DNA of 64,000 nucleotides, from positions 42,062,696-42,126,695 of the forward strand of contig NC_087067.1 of assembly GCF_963678635.1 (NCBI RefSeq), written 5' to 3'. The position numbers and the translations under genes are program-made. Under the pieces are notes generated by a model. The model searched no databases. It had not been told where the DNA came from and worked only from the letters and a program-made list of their open reading frames with translations. Each line of letters opens with the position of its first letter. Position 1 is the stretch's first letter. Shown here one piece after another: positions 13,401 through 22,658 of the stretch. This DNA comes from Symsagittifera roscoffensis (taxonomy: Eukaryota; Xenacoelomorpha; Acoela; Convolutidae).

Positions 13401-14962
13401 ACTGAAAAAGTCGAGGTCCGACCGGGACTCGAACTCAAGACTTTAGGGTACAAAGACATCCGCCTTACCTCTAAGCCAAGTGGGGAAAGGTCTCCATAAT
13501 GCTGAGTTTCTTTAATAAAGCAAAATCACAATTTCTTAGAAATGTGAACGAAAACTTATTTACGGATAGCAATTTCAAGTGTAGTAATTATGCCAGTGAC
13601 CGACAAGATAATTTTGGCGCAACTTTGATTGACTGAAAAAAACAAAAATAATCTCTTTTAGGGCAAAGTTTTGGACCTGAATCTTGCAAAAATTTGAACC
13701 AAATTAATTCTGCTAAAATTCTAAGCAAGTACTGTCTTCGTCACTTTTTGTCTAAACTCATCCCAATTTGAGAAAAACGCGTTTGAAATTCCAAATTTAT
13801 TGTGTTTTATCTGGATAATTTAAATCAGCACTGCACTGTACCTGGCAACAAAAGCAGCTTGAGGGCGAAAGGATATTTTTTCGGTAACCAATTGTCTCTT
13901 ATTGGTATTGCCACTAAACGATACCTGACAATCAATTATAATCGAGGGCAGGCGGATATTCCCACCAAAAAGCCCACCTACTAAAATCTCAAAATTTAGT
14001 CTGAATTGAATTGGGATAGACATGTTCAAAAACACCACAGCCGATGTTAACTAACAATTCAGAAACATTAATCAAGTGCAGACAAAACATAAGCAGATAA
14101 ACAAAAGGCCATAAACAAAAGACCGACAATTTTTTTGAAATGAAAAATATCCCTTTTGCAAAAATACATTTTTCATATCAAACAATAGGCCATAAACAAA
14201 AGGCCGACAATTTTTTTGAAAAGAAAAATTTCCCTTATGAAAAATTACATGTCCTGGCCAACAACGACACCAAGAACGAATTGGCCAGAAGTTTCAAACC
14301 CTCCCTTCCCCCTACAAATCAAATTTTCTCTTTTTATAAGTTGGTTTAATTGTTACAATTCCTAAACGCTTGATGTTACGATAAAAGCTACGAAGAACAA
14401 ATGTGTTCACAAAGTTAGTTTGTTTAACATGTCAAGTTCCATTAAATTGACAGCCCTAAAATAGTTTTTCAAACTTGAAAATCAAATATGGGGGGAGGGG
14501 AGTGTAACGTGCCCAATAGATTTGCTCTCGCAAGTATAAATATACATTACCCTCTCCCGAAAGTCTTATTGAAAATTACATCGAAATTATTTTTTCTACC
14601 TTATGTTCGGTAATGAAAGTTCCCAAAATAGGTGTCGAATTACGATGAGCAGCACAAATCCATCCAATCGGAGGAATCGTAACCAGACAATGCGAAAAAT
14701 AGACAAACAAGTCGCAATAATCCCAATGAAAGAAAATATAATCATTTTGCAAGTCGCATTTTTCGCAATCCGAGATCTGAACAAAATTATCATTTCTATA
14801 GCCGCCTTTGAAGTCGTGACATACCATTGTGCGCCTTCGATTTGGCAACCCAGAATAAATTTTGGGCAAGCCGGGTAATTTTGAAAGAAAATGTTCCTCT
14901 TCGGAGCTACAACCCCAGCTCAAGAGCTCGTCTATATTTTTCAGTGGTTCAACTTGTTTCAT
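7405..14962 (-). CDS. ENGASE: cytosolic endo-beta-N-acetylglucosaminidase (GH85), 6 exons
   Basis: This enzyme cleaves the chitobiose core of free N-glycans in the cytosol during turnover of misfolded glycoproteins. Six exons join in phase: 14600-14962, 12444-12626, 11266-11460, 9945-10080, 8045-8339 and 7405-7816, giving about 527 aa. GH85 landmarks appear in order: MVCHDFKGGY, then FVYFSHCLVTIPPIGW and LGTFITEH in exon 1; GWLINIEN in exon 2, with the catalytic pair N159 and E161 present; LVWYDSV and WQDELN in exon 3; YVGLDVFGRG in exon 4; FAPGW in exon 5; and a beta-rich C-terminal part. Introns run from 228 to 1973 bp and hold MITEs and tRNA-like repeats. The protein is shorter than human ENGASE (743 aa), mostly by lacking long N- and C-terminal extensions. 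The ATG at 14962 is chosen because an acceptor lies 4 bases upstream; a further upstream coding exon cannot be excluded. Confidence 0.9.
8358..8822. repeat. tRNA-Lys-like SINE between two direct repeats
   Basis: Two copies of about 110 bp sit at roughly 8358-8472 and 8703-8822. They share blocks such as GGAAAAG.GAAAAGAACCAGA and GTTGAAGCTCTTT. Between them, 8473-8560 resembles a tRNA-Lys gene on the plus strand, with a D-arm-like GGCGGTGAAGTG and an anticodon loop CTCTTAA (anticodon CTT). A degenerate B box follows, then an unrelated tail to about 8700. The block lies in ENGASE intron 4 (between exons 4 and 5). It could be a SINE inserted in a tandem repeat or a composite repeat; the sequence alone does not decide. 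Confidence 0.45.
8985..9125 (-). repeat. tRNA-like (SINE head?) sequence in ENGASE intron 4
   Basis: On the minus strand the stretch has a B-box-like GGTTCAAATCGCAC, a hairpin CAATCATATGATTG upstream of it in the place of a long variable arm, and a weak A-box region GTTGAGGCGCG. This suggests a decayed class II tRNA (Leu/Ser-like) or the head of a SINE. The acceptor stem does not pair, so it is not a working tRNA gene. Confidence 0.35.
9526..9916. mobile_element. hAT-like MITE, copy 1
   Basis: The left end reads AAGGGGCGGATTTAGG and the right end, reverse-complemented, reads CAGTAGCAGATTTAGG, so the ends are imperfect terminal inverted repeats of the CAG(T/G)GGCGGATTTAGG kind typical of hAT elements. 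The flanks TTGATAAG (9518-9525) and CTAATAAG (9917-9924) agree at 6 of 8 positions, as an aged 8-bp target duplication. There is no transposase. The interior contains a tRNA-like stretch around 9810-9880 with a perfect B box GGGTTCGAATCCC. The interior blocks GACCGTTTT/TTTTGTC, CCCCCTCAA and TATATTGG.G match 11941-12285. Confidence 0.6.
10217..10448. mobile_element. small element with hAT-like inverted ends
   Basis: The left end CAGGGGCGGCTTTTGG and the reversed right end CAAGGGCGGCTGTAG form short terminal inverted repeats. The interior is not coding and includes an A run. I could not find a matching 8-bp target duplication, so the hAT assignment rests on the ends alone. It lies in ENGASE intron 3 (between exons 3 and 4). 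Confidence 0.4.
11941..12285. mobile_element. hAT-like MITE, copy 2
   Basis: It starts GAGTGGCGTGCG and its reversed end reads CAGTAGCGTCCTAGG. Flanks CCTAAAAT (11933-11940) and CCTAAAAC (12286-12293) are an 8-bp target duplication with one change, the length made by hAT transposases. The interior aligns with 9526-9916 over several blocks but is strongly diverged. It is non-autonomous and lies in ENGASE intron 2 (between exons 2 and 3). Confidence 0.65.
12945..13495 (-). repeat. long tRNA-headed SINE-like repeat
   Basis: Read on the minus strand, the element begins with a tRNA-like head at 13492-13410. It has an A box TGGCTTAGAGG, an anticodon loop GTACCCT closed by a 4-bp stem, and a B box GTTCGAGTCCC. 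The body that follows carries the family blocks seen on the plus strand as ACTAAGCAGACA, CATAAGCGGACA and AAGTCCGGCAATT, and ends near 12945. Copies without or with a worn head are at 5340-5900 and 19620-20195. The head plus an unrelated body is SINE organisation. About 550 bp is long for a SINE, so a composite is possible. Confidence 0.5.
14076..14440 (+). repeat. dispersed repeat, copy 2, with internal tandem duplication
   Basis: This is the counterpart of 1545-1800. The block AGGCCGACAATTTTTTTGAA occurs twice about 86 bp apart (near 14120 and 14202), each time preceded by GGCCATAAACAAAA and followed by a poly-A/T stretch, so one part has been duplicated in tandem. It sits in ENGASE intron 1. 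Confidence 0.55.
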
Positions 14963-14980
14963 ATTTCTATAAAGAAACAA
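14963..14980 (-). promoter_or_regulatory. 3' splice acceptor next to the ENGASE start
   Basis: On the minus strand TTGTTTCTTTATAG ends at 14967 and is followed by AAAT and the ATG at 14962. A 4-base leader after an acceptor is unusual for a cis-spliced 5' UTR and usual for spliced-leader genes. It could also be the start of a coding exon with a missed upstream partner. Confidence 0.5.
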
Positions 14981-17260
14981 ACATCACAAATGTCTTTTCA
15001 TTAATTTTGATATTTTTTGCTTTGCTAAGCCTAATGTTAACCCGCCGATGGTCTTTCCTTTTTCTCACCGGCTTTTTGTCACAAAAATCCGACAAAATAG
15101 TTTCCGGAGTAGTATTTGTTTTTCGCAACAAAAAAAAAACAAAAAAACATCCAAACGTTCGAAATTAAAAGTTCCCTCAATTAACGAGTAGTAAGAAGTA
15201 AATCTGGAAAAGTAGGAATGTTAACCGTCTATTCGCTAAATAAACAACTTCCTTGATAAAAATTGGTTGTGACCCCTGATAATCCCAATGAAAAATGAAT
15301 TGAAGAAATCACACAGAGCCAAGGCACTTTTCTCTAACATTTTCGAGTAGCTTAAAAGGAAATTTTAATATGGACTGATAAAACTTCATAAATTAAAGTT
15401 TGAGCAAAAGAATTCCCTATTGTAGAAAATGAAAATAATATAACCCTATCTCAGCCCACTTACATTCAACTGGGCAAAAATGACAAAGGGATACCCAATT
15501 ATCTGATTTTTTGATAGCTCCCTTTATTCAATAGTTTCCTATCTGTTTTCAGTTTTCAAATAAAGACCTTCGTTCTCTCTGAATTTCATTATCACTATAG
15601 TGTCAAAAATAGAAGGCAATTTTTTTGTTGATTTTCATTTCTCTTCAAACCATTAGTTAAATTTGTACCGAAAATGCTGCTATCAAATATGCTATCAAAA
15701 TTTAACATCGAATGAAGACCGTAAGTCAATAACTATTGAGAGGAAAACAAGAAAAAATGCAATAGAAAAAGTAGAGATCAAAAACTATGGCATGACTCGC
15801 ATCTACGGTGCTTCAAATATGCGAACGTGAATAGAGCTTTCTAAAAATGTACAATAAGAGCAATATTTTATGCAACCGCGAAGATAAACTCGGCTCATCC
15901 ATCAGGGGTTTCCATTTCCTATTTGAATTATTTATAAAATTAATTGTAGATCATTTTTGACCAAAATCGTCATGTCTCCAAAACAACTGAATTTCATCAG
16001 ACAAGAGAATTTTGAAATCAAAAAAGAATCCTAAAAAAATCGACAGCAGATCTCGGCTGTTGAAAGCTTTTGATCAGTCATATTTGGAGGAGGGCAGATT
16101 TGAAACAAAATATGAAAACCCATAAAAGAAACCATATCTCAGAACCTGAAAATATTTGAGCACTCAAACTTGAAGACCATATTTGCAACCCCTGAGTGTA
16201 CCCTGACAGCACTCCATAATAGAGTTCAGAATCGCAAGGGTTATTAGTTTTCTTTTAGTCTAAGTTTTCTTAAAAATAAAATAGGAACAAAAAAAACGCC
16301 ACAACTCGAAAACAAAAAGGAATTGAGCAGTCAAATTTAGAATGCAGAATTGCTGCCTTAAATTGTAACCTGGCAGCGCCCCACCATACGGCTGAGAATT
16401 AATTTCAATTAGTTTTTTTGAATCGTTTAATTTTTAATTAAATTTTTTTGAAAAAGAATTGAAAAACTCATCTCGGACAACAAAGACTCGAACAGAAAAA
16501 ATGAGAAGCCACATTTGTACCCTGAAACTTTCCCTAAATTTTCCCTTAAAACACCGCATCATAGGATTGAGAAGTTCAAGTTCGGTTTATATTCCAAAGT
16601 GTCGAAAGTTTTTCTGACATCTAAATTTTTTGAAAATTTGACCTGTCATATTTAGAGGGCAGATTTGGAAGTTGGCAGCACCCATTATAGAGTTGAGCCC
16701 TTAAATGTACTCTGACAGCACCATGTCAAAGAGTTGAGAAAATCAGGCATAATTTACAATCCATTAGCGTACCTCGACAACAACTGACTACAGGTTTGGT
16801 AATTTCAAGTTTAGCGAAAGTTTTTTAATCTTAGTTTTCTGAACATGTTTGAATTTTTAACAATTGCGTTCTCAATTAACTGAATTATCTCATAAAGTAA
16901 AAGGATTTTGTATTCATAATTGAAAGCCAAACTCGCAACCCCAGAAGGAGCCCTCACCGCATCCCACTATTAGGTTGCTTATTTAAAAGTCGATTAAATA
17001 ACTACAGAAATCAAACAGGTAAATCAAAAAATTGTTAACCATTGCAATATACGATATAGCTTAAACATGCAAAAAAATACGTTGAAAAAGCTTAAAGATG
17101 GCGAAATAGTGAAGCCTGCAATTAAATATATAATAGATATAGATTGTGTTGAAAATCTGCACCTATAAAAACACACAAAACACTAAAAACAGGTGAAAAA
17201 ACTAGATCAAAATGAAAAACTAGTTGTGAAAAAAAACAAGCCATGGCAATAGAGTATGAA
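14981..17260. other. intergenic region upstream of ENGASE, no gene seen
   Basis: No exon was recognised. The right half (16080-17110) is a decayed repeat array, listed separately. The rest is AT-rich without clear structure. The ENGASE promoter or spliced-leader outron should lie in the first few hundred bases, but I cannot point to an element. Confidence 0.5.
16080..17110 (+). repeat. decayed tandem array, about five units plus one distant unit
   Basis: A phrase like GCAACCCCTGA.TGTACCCTGACAGCA.(T/C)CCA.(A)ATA.(A)G(A/T)G recurs near 16185, 16365, 16525, 16690 and 16930, each time within text about aching A/T-rich TTTT(A)GTC.AAGTTTTCTTAAA-like and GAGCA.TCAAA-like words. The spacing is irregular (about 160 to 240 bp). 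Another unit, at 18405-18610, shares the phrase and the following ATACGATATAGCTTAA and GTGAAGCC.GCA words with 16930-17110. The units are too diverged to give a clean consensus by eye. Confidence 0.5.
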
Positions 17261-17269
17261 ATATGACAT

Positions 17270-17538
17270 TAGGAGCGTCTGCACGCTGCATCCGGGGGGT
17301 ACTGCGCCTCCAGATGTAGAAGGGTATACCGGACCGGGGTATCCCATTTCTCCAGACATGACATCAAAATATGAGGGGGGACCTGTAAGCACCCACCACG
17401 GTTGGGCCTGAAATTGTTTGACAGTCTTAAGCAGTAGTTTACCAAAGTCGATAGCTCCTGCCTATTTGAATGTCAAATCGAAGCTGACAGAACCCTCGAA
17501 TCCTCCGTCAATTTCAGCCAGTACGAGGGCAGTGCGAG
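17270..17538 (-). pseudogene. broken partial copy of WBP2 exon 2
   Basis: This 269-bp piece matches 21746-22007 of the WBP2 last exon at high identity, including EGS.SFDLTFK, the GAIDFGKLL block, the QAQP.WV.TGPPSYFDV block and GEMGYPGP. It has an in-frame stop where WBP2 reads DGG after LTFK, and a 1-base loss in the GYSSAD segment that shifts the frame. It lacks exon 1 and both ends of exon 2. It abuts the duplicated segment 17541-18330, and the same segment (20558-21352) lies beside the true gene, so it came with a local segmental duplication rather than by retroposition. Confidence 0.85.
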
Positions 17539-17540
17539 CT

Positions 17541-18330
17541 AAGAAAGAAAAAAAAAGTTTCGTAATGATACACTAACGCTCGCTAGAGTGAACACATATA
17601 CAGAATGCCACTCAAGAGTTATCGAACAGGAATAACTGTGGAAAAAGTGTTAAAAAAATTTAAAAATTCCCTTTTTTTCCAAAGAACGTCGGAAAACTTG
17701 CACTCAAGCTGTCTTAAAATAGTTTTCAAGATTAATCAATTTCAAAAAAATGGCCAAAAACTATCAGAAAAAAGAGCCGTCAGTATTGAAGCCGACACCC
17801 AATAAAGTGAAAATCATCCTTTAAATTTTCGGCAATAAATTTCGTTGCCAAATCTTGCAAATACCACCATCAAAATAAAAAATGTATCCTAAATAGGCGG
17901 TACAATGACAATGTATCAGCTAAGTTACCTTTTGAATTGACTAATCTGTGAGCAAGTTAATTACGGCGAAAAATCTAGTATCCCGTTGCAATAGCCTTGC
18001 TGATCGCAAGGATAACAAAGTAAAATTAAAATTAAGTCCGCTCTCGACCGACAATGAATATAACTTTTGGCTCAGAGTGAAATGCAATATCTTGAAATTC
18101 GCTTCTACTTGGTCAGCACAAGCCAGGTCGTTCATGTAAAAAAAATCTATAAAGTAAGAGCTGTAAGACGTACGAAAAATTGTTTTATGGAAAAGTCTGA
18201 ATTACAAGTCATTTGCTCTCGCAAGTGAGAATAACTACACATTTTCAACTAACCTTAAATTATTTTCACGCCTTTTATCATTTGATACCTCTTTAATTTT
18301 GTTCCAAAAGATCATGAAGACAAAATTTAT
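17541..18330 (+). repeat. segmental duplication, copy A
   Basis: About 790 bp here match 20558-21352 with only scattered differences, from GGTTCGTAATGATACACTAA-like text through CCTTGCTGATCGCAAGGATA to TCATGAAGACAAAATTTAT. There is no coding content; the short frames on either strand are repeated because the DNA is repeated. Copy A is next to the broken WBP2 exon. Confidence 0.85.
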
Positions 18331-19619
18331 GAAATCTAATTTCGATGAAAATTTTCGAAAAAATCACAAGAATCATCTGTATCGTAAACTTAAAAGATTT
18401 GGGTATTCACATTTCGAGGCCGAATTGGCAACCCCTGGGGGACCCTGACAGTATCGCACTTTTGGGTTGCTAATTTTAAACTCTGTCAAATAAACACAAT
18501 TGGAAAATCGAAAAAGCAATTCAATATACGATATAGCTTAAGCGTGCAAAATTGTGAAGCCCGCATTTAGATGGCGTAATAGTGAAGCCCGCATTTAAAT
18601 ATATACTAGATTAAAAATTTTTTCTTTGTAAATTTTTTGAAAAACCAAAAGAACCAAAAAAAAACAAGGGTTTCGGCAGATCTCAGGCCATGGTTTCAGC
18701 AGATCTCGAACCCCATCCCGTCAGAAAGTTCCTGTCCACGCCACTGATATAGGTACTGTTATATACATAAAATATATTGTGAGCACCTTGATGTCACGAC
18801 CGCTTCGCGTTCAGGCACAGAGAAGACGCGTAGCTTAGCAAGACTTGCGATAAAACAAACCATTGCAAGCTAGCGACAAGGAAATGAGACGGGGAAAATG
18901 TCAATTCAGATTACAATTCGCAAATTTTTTTTAATGTTTCTCTGAATGGATACGCAATTTAAGAAAAACATGACACATCACATTTACCAGCATTTGATAA
19001 GCATTCAGCGCCATTTAGAGAGCAGCAACTAAGCCAAGAACTCTTGGGTAGACGCCTGTTGCGCCGAAAACAAAATGTTTGGAAAAAATTTGAATTCTAA
19101 AATTTGGAATTGGAAGTTTATACGCGCCATCCCTCCTGAGAAAGAAAAGCATAAAAACCTAATTTTAACCTTCAAACGACGCAATATAAGAATGTCGAAA
19201 CTAACAAATGTCGAAACTTTAGTACAGAGCGAAATTATTCAAAATTAAATTTATATTTACAAATTACAGAGCGACTTTGAATTACGGTAAAATTGCTATA
19301 TCAGACAAAAAGTTTAATCTTCGGAAAGTAAGCAGACAGAAAATAAGCTGATAAGCTGACAATAGATAAGCCGATAATTAAATTTCGCTTTTTTTTCACT
19401 CCCTCCAACCTTACAATTTAGGAAAACTACTTTAACGTAGTGAGAAAGCAATAAATCTTGCCATGGTAAACAAGTTAACAATTACGAGCAGATGTATTCT
19501 CCATAACTTCCATCGTAACATCTCGCTTTCAGCCACAATAAAAGGTTAAACAACTATAAAAACAGAATAATTGAAAGTTGAGGGAACGTGGAAGAGCCTT
19601 AAATGTTCAAAAAAATATA

Positions 19620-20195
19620 TTAACCTACAGGCGGAGCGCGGCTTCGAACCACTTGCGAGAACACGAAAATACAGGATTGCAAGCTAGTAGATAGAAAGCG
19701 AAAGAAAAGCCACTAAAACGGAAAACAAAATCGAAACAATCACAACTTCAAAGTTTTATCTGCAAAGATGTTCTATTTTTTTAAAAAAAAACACGTCGAG
19801 AAACTCAACCGTCATTGTTGGATAACTATTCAGACACTTTTATCGAGGGTTATTAGGTCAACAAAAAACTAAATTAACTCCCATTGAGCCGAAAACAAAG
19901 TGAAGAACTCAAAAACAGTAAAATCGTTTTCCCCTGAAATTGATGCAAAATTAGGCCACTAAAACACACTTTGAATTACATTGAAATTGCTAGCGGCTAT
20001 TGCAAATTGCATGCAGCACAAAAAAATCCGTGACGTGGAAATTAAGCCAAGAAAACATAAGCGGACAATCATTAGGTTGACAATTGTTTTTAAACGGAAT
20101 TCTAAGTTTGATAAGAAAACAGGTCTTCGATTCAAGGACATTTGCCTTACCTATAAGTAGTTAATACCTCTAACTAAACCAAGTGTACCGGAGAA
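19620..20195 (-). repeat. long SINE-like repeat with worn tRNA head
   Basis: This matches the copies at 5340-5900 and 12945-13495 in block order. On the plus strand: AGGCGGAGCGCGGCTTCGAA near 19629, ...GAGCCGAAAACAAAGTG near 19890, AATTAAGCCAAGAAAACATA near 20040, and GCGGACAATCATTAGG. The high-coordinate end, 20115-20190, is a decayed version of the tRNA-like head of 13410-13492 (GATTCAAGGACATTTGCCTTA against ACATCCGCCTTACCTCTAAG). Confidence 0.45.
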
Positions 20196-20369
20196 GCTAA
20201 AAAATTTGCAACTTCATAGACCGAGCCATTCTGGTGAAGATAACTAGAAAAAAATGTTAAATCCGATTTCGTAAAGCTTGATAAAATTGATTAGTCGAGA
20301 ACACGTCAAAAAGCAGCTCTATAAAATGCAAAAGGAAAAGTAGAAATTAACCTGAATAAGTGAAAAATC

Positions 20370-20460
20370 GGCTACGTCTCGGATTCAACCTCCGACCTTC
20401 TGCGACCTAGCAATTATGAGTCTCACTCAATAACCACTCAGCCACAGACGCTTAATTAAT
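20370..20460 (-). tRNA. tRNA-like pseudogene or SINE head
   Basis: On the minus strand it has a textbook A box TGGCTGAGTGG, an anticodon region with CTCATAA (CAT if read as the loop), a long variable region, and a T arm TCGGA-GGTTGAA-TCCGA with a perfect 5-bp stem. The 7-bp acceptor stem does not pair and the anticodon stem is poor. I therefore read it as a tRNA-derived pseudogene or retroposon head, not an active gene. Confidence 0.4.
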
Positions 20461-20557
20461 GACAAACGCTAGCTACGAATAGAGCAGAGAAAAGAAGCTA
20501 TGCAATTTCCAATGGTTCAGTGAAATTTCCATATAAATGAACATTTTTATTTGCGAG

Positions 20558-21352
20558 TTAGGTAAGAAAAAAAGAAGGTTCGTAATGATACACTAAAGCT
20601 CGCTAGAGTGAACAGATATACAGAGCGTCACTCAAGAATTATCGAACAAGAAAAACTATGTGAAAAAACTGTTTAAAAAGTTAAACAATTCCCGTTTTTT
20701 TCCAAAGAACGTCGGAAAACTTGCCCTCAAGCTGTCTTAAAATAGTTTTCAAGATTAATCAATTTCAAAAAAAATGGCCAAAAACTATCAGAAAAAAGAG
20801 CCGTCAGTATTGAAGCCGACACCCAATACCGTGAAAATCATCCTTTAAATTTTCGGCAATAAATTTCGTTGCCAAATCTTGCAAATACCACCATCAAAAT
20901 AAATAATGTACCCTAAATAGGCGGTACAATGACAATGTATCAGCTAAGTTACCTTTTGAATTGACTACTCTGTGAGCAAGTTAATTACGGCGAAAAATCT
21001 AGTATCCCGTTGCAATAGCCTTGCTGATCGCAAGGATAACAAAGTGAAATTAAAATTAAGTCCGCTCTCGACCGACAATGAATATAACTTTTGGCTCTGA
21101 GTGAAATGCAATATCTTGAAATTCGCTTCTACTTGGTCAGCACAATCCAGGTCGTTCATGTAAAAAAAATCTAAGAAGTAAGAGCTGCAAGACGTACGAA
21201 AAATTGTTTTATGGAAAAGTCTGAATTACAAGTCATTTGCTCTCGCAATGAATAACTACACATTTTCAACTGGCCTTGAATTATTTTCACGCCTTTTATC
21301 ATTTGATACCTCTTTAATTTTGTTTCAAAAGATCATGAAGACAAAATTTATT
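20558..21352 (+). repeat. segmental duplication, copy B, downstream of WBP2
   Basis: This is the partner of 17541-18330. It lies just beyond the 3' end of WBP2 and contains an AATAAA on the minus strand at 21347-21352, about 190 bp past the WBP2 stop, that may serve as its poly(A) signal. Confidence 0.85.
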
Positions 21353-21538
21353 AACTGAATTGTGTTTTCCAGCAAATAAAACGTATACTCGTTTCAACTA
21401 TTTCAATATAGATGACTCCACAAGCATGAAAAAGAAAAAAAACTTCATAAATCAGAATTCGTAAATCAATTTTCTCATCTAAATCTACTACACCAATTTC
21501 TTTAACTTGAACAAATTAAGGTTAAGAAAGTTCGCTTT

Positions 21539-22498
21539 TCAATTGTCCTTCTTTGCTCCATCGGCAAATTCGTAACACGGCGGAGGTGCACTCGGATCAT
21601 GATTATGACTAGAAGAAGCTCCTCCATTTGGCATCATAGCCGTATTAGGATTATCCGCGCTGTAATATGCTGGAGGCGGCTGCGCATAGCCAGCTGCTCC
21701 ACTGCCACCAGCTGCGTTCGGGTTGAAACCGTACGCTGGAGGGGGAGCGTCTGCACTGCTATATCCGGGGGGTCCCGCGCCTCCAGATGTAGAAGGGTAT
21801 CCCGGACCGGGGTATCCCATTTCTCCAGCCATGACATCAAAATATGAGGGGGGACCAGTAGGCACCCACCTCGGTTGGGCCTGACATTGTTTGACAGTCT
21901 TAAACAGGAGTTTGCCAAAGTCGATGGCTCCTCCGTCTTTGAATGTCAAATCGAAGCTGGCAGAACCCTCGAATCCTCCGTCAATTTCAGCCAGTACGAG
22001 GGCAGTTATGTAGTTGGCGCCGAACAATGGCTGTTTTATGTCCAGATCTAAAACCAATACTCGGTTTAAATACAACTAAAAATACAACTAATAGAGGAAT
22101 CTAATCATTTACCTTTTCAACCTTTACACTGTCATTCGAAAGTTTTAATTCGTGTCACTTAATCTTCATGGTAATATTAATGTCCAGTAATTGCTATTGA
22201 TTTGTCAGAAACTGGTCCAAATAGTCTAGGCTATCTTGACATATCAATTTAACAGATATTACTTACCACTTATGGAATGGAAGGGAAAACTGAATGATTT
22301 CAAAGGACCTTTACACTTCTCACTCAGGAAAATCATTCTGAACTGTGTCAAATACATGGCCCCTCTTGCTTCTTTTCTCATCGATTCCGGCAAGTTGCTC
22401 CCTTTGAACTTTAAGTAAACTTCATTCTTTCTGAATATTATTCGCTCGTCTGCGTAAATGGAAATTCCGTCGTTACAGTGCGCAGAGTTAATTGACAT
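21539..22498 (-). CDS. WBP2: WW domain-binding protein 2, 2 exons
   Basis: WBP2 is an adaptor and transcriptional co-activator. Its GRAM/PH-like N-terminal domain is followed by a proline-rich tail whose PPxY motifs bind WW domains of YAP/TAZ and Nedd4-type ligases. Exon 1 is 22267-22498 (ATG at 22498, donor GTAAGT) and exon 2 is 21539-22047 (TGA at 21539); the intron is 219 bp and the product 246 aa. The N-terminal half shows YLTQFRMIFLSEK, then IKQPLFGANYI, GGFEGSASFDLTF and GGAIDFG, each matching a conserved WBP2 block. The tail has four PPxY motifs (PPSY, PPAY, PPAY, PPCY) in Gly/Pro/Tyr-rich sequence. It follows BRAP on the same strand after about 160 bp and starts 6 bases after an acceptor, so it is probably the second gene of an operon. 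A broken copy of exon 2 lies at 17270-17538. Confidence 0.93.
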
Positions 22499-22658
22499 TT
22501 TCGCCTGAAAAAAAAAAACGAATGTACATGACGAATGTACATTTTCTTGTCTACATTTTGATCTTCTGATCAATTTGACAATCTTAAAAAACTACAGAAA
22601 TGTTAATGCATCATAAAACAAACCTACATTTTATTTAATCAAAACATTTGCATCTAAT
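22499..22658 (-). promoter_or_regulatory. BRAP-WBP2 intercistronic region with poly(A) signal and acceptor
   Basis: In transcription order: the BRAP stop TAG (22661-22659), an AATAAA (22635-22630), about 120 bp with two ACATTCGT words, then a run of ten or more T and CAG ending at 22505, followed by GCGAAA and the WBP2 ATG. No promoter motif is visible. The order signal, U-rich stretch, acceptor, immediate ATG is what separates genes in spliced-leader operons. Confidence 0.6.

Larger units (their letters stand above)
18331..20557. other. gene-free spacer with repeats between the two duplicated segments
   Basis: No gene was recognised. It contains a unit of the 16-17 kb array (18405-18610) and a possible hAT-like end (CACGCCACTGA near 18735). 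The GCGAAGC/CTTGCGA-headed repeat words recur at 18800-18870. The SINE-like copy 19620-20195 and a tRNA-like sequence at 20370-20460 are listed separately. Confidence 0.5.

Noticed and set aside
21599-21918. Open frames overlapping the WBP2 tail in other frames
   Set aside because: They are side effects of the GC-rich, Gly/Pro/Tyr-coding sequence of WBP2 exon 2.
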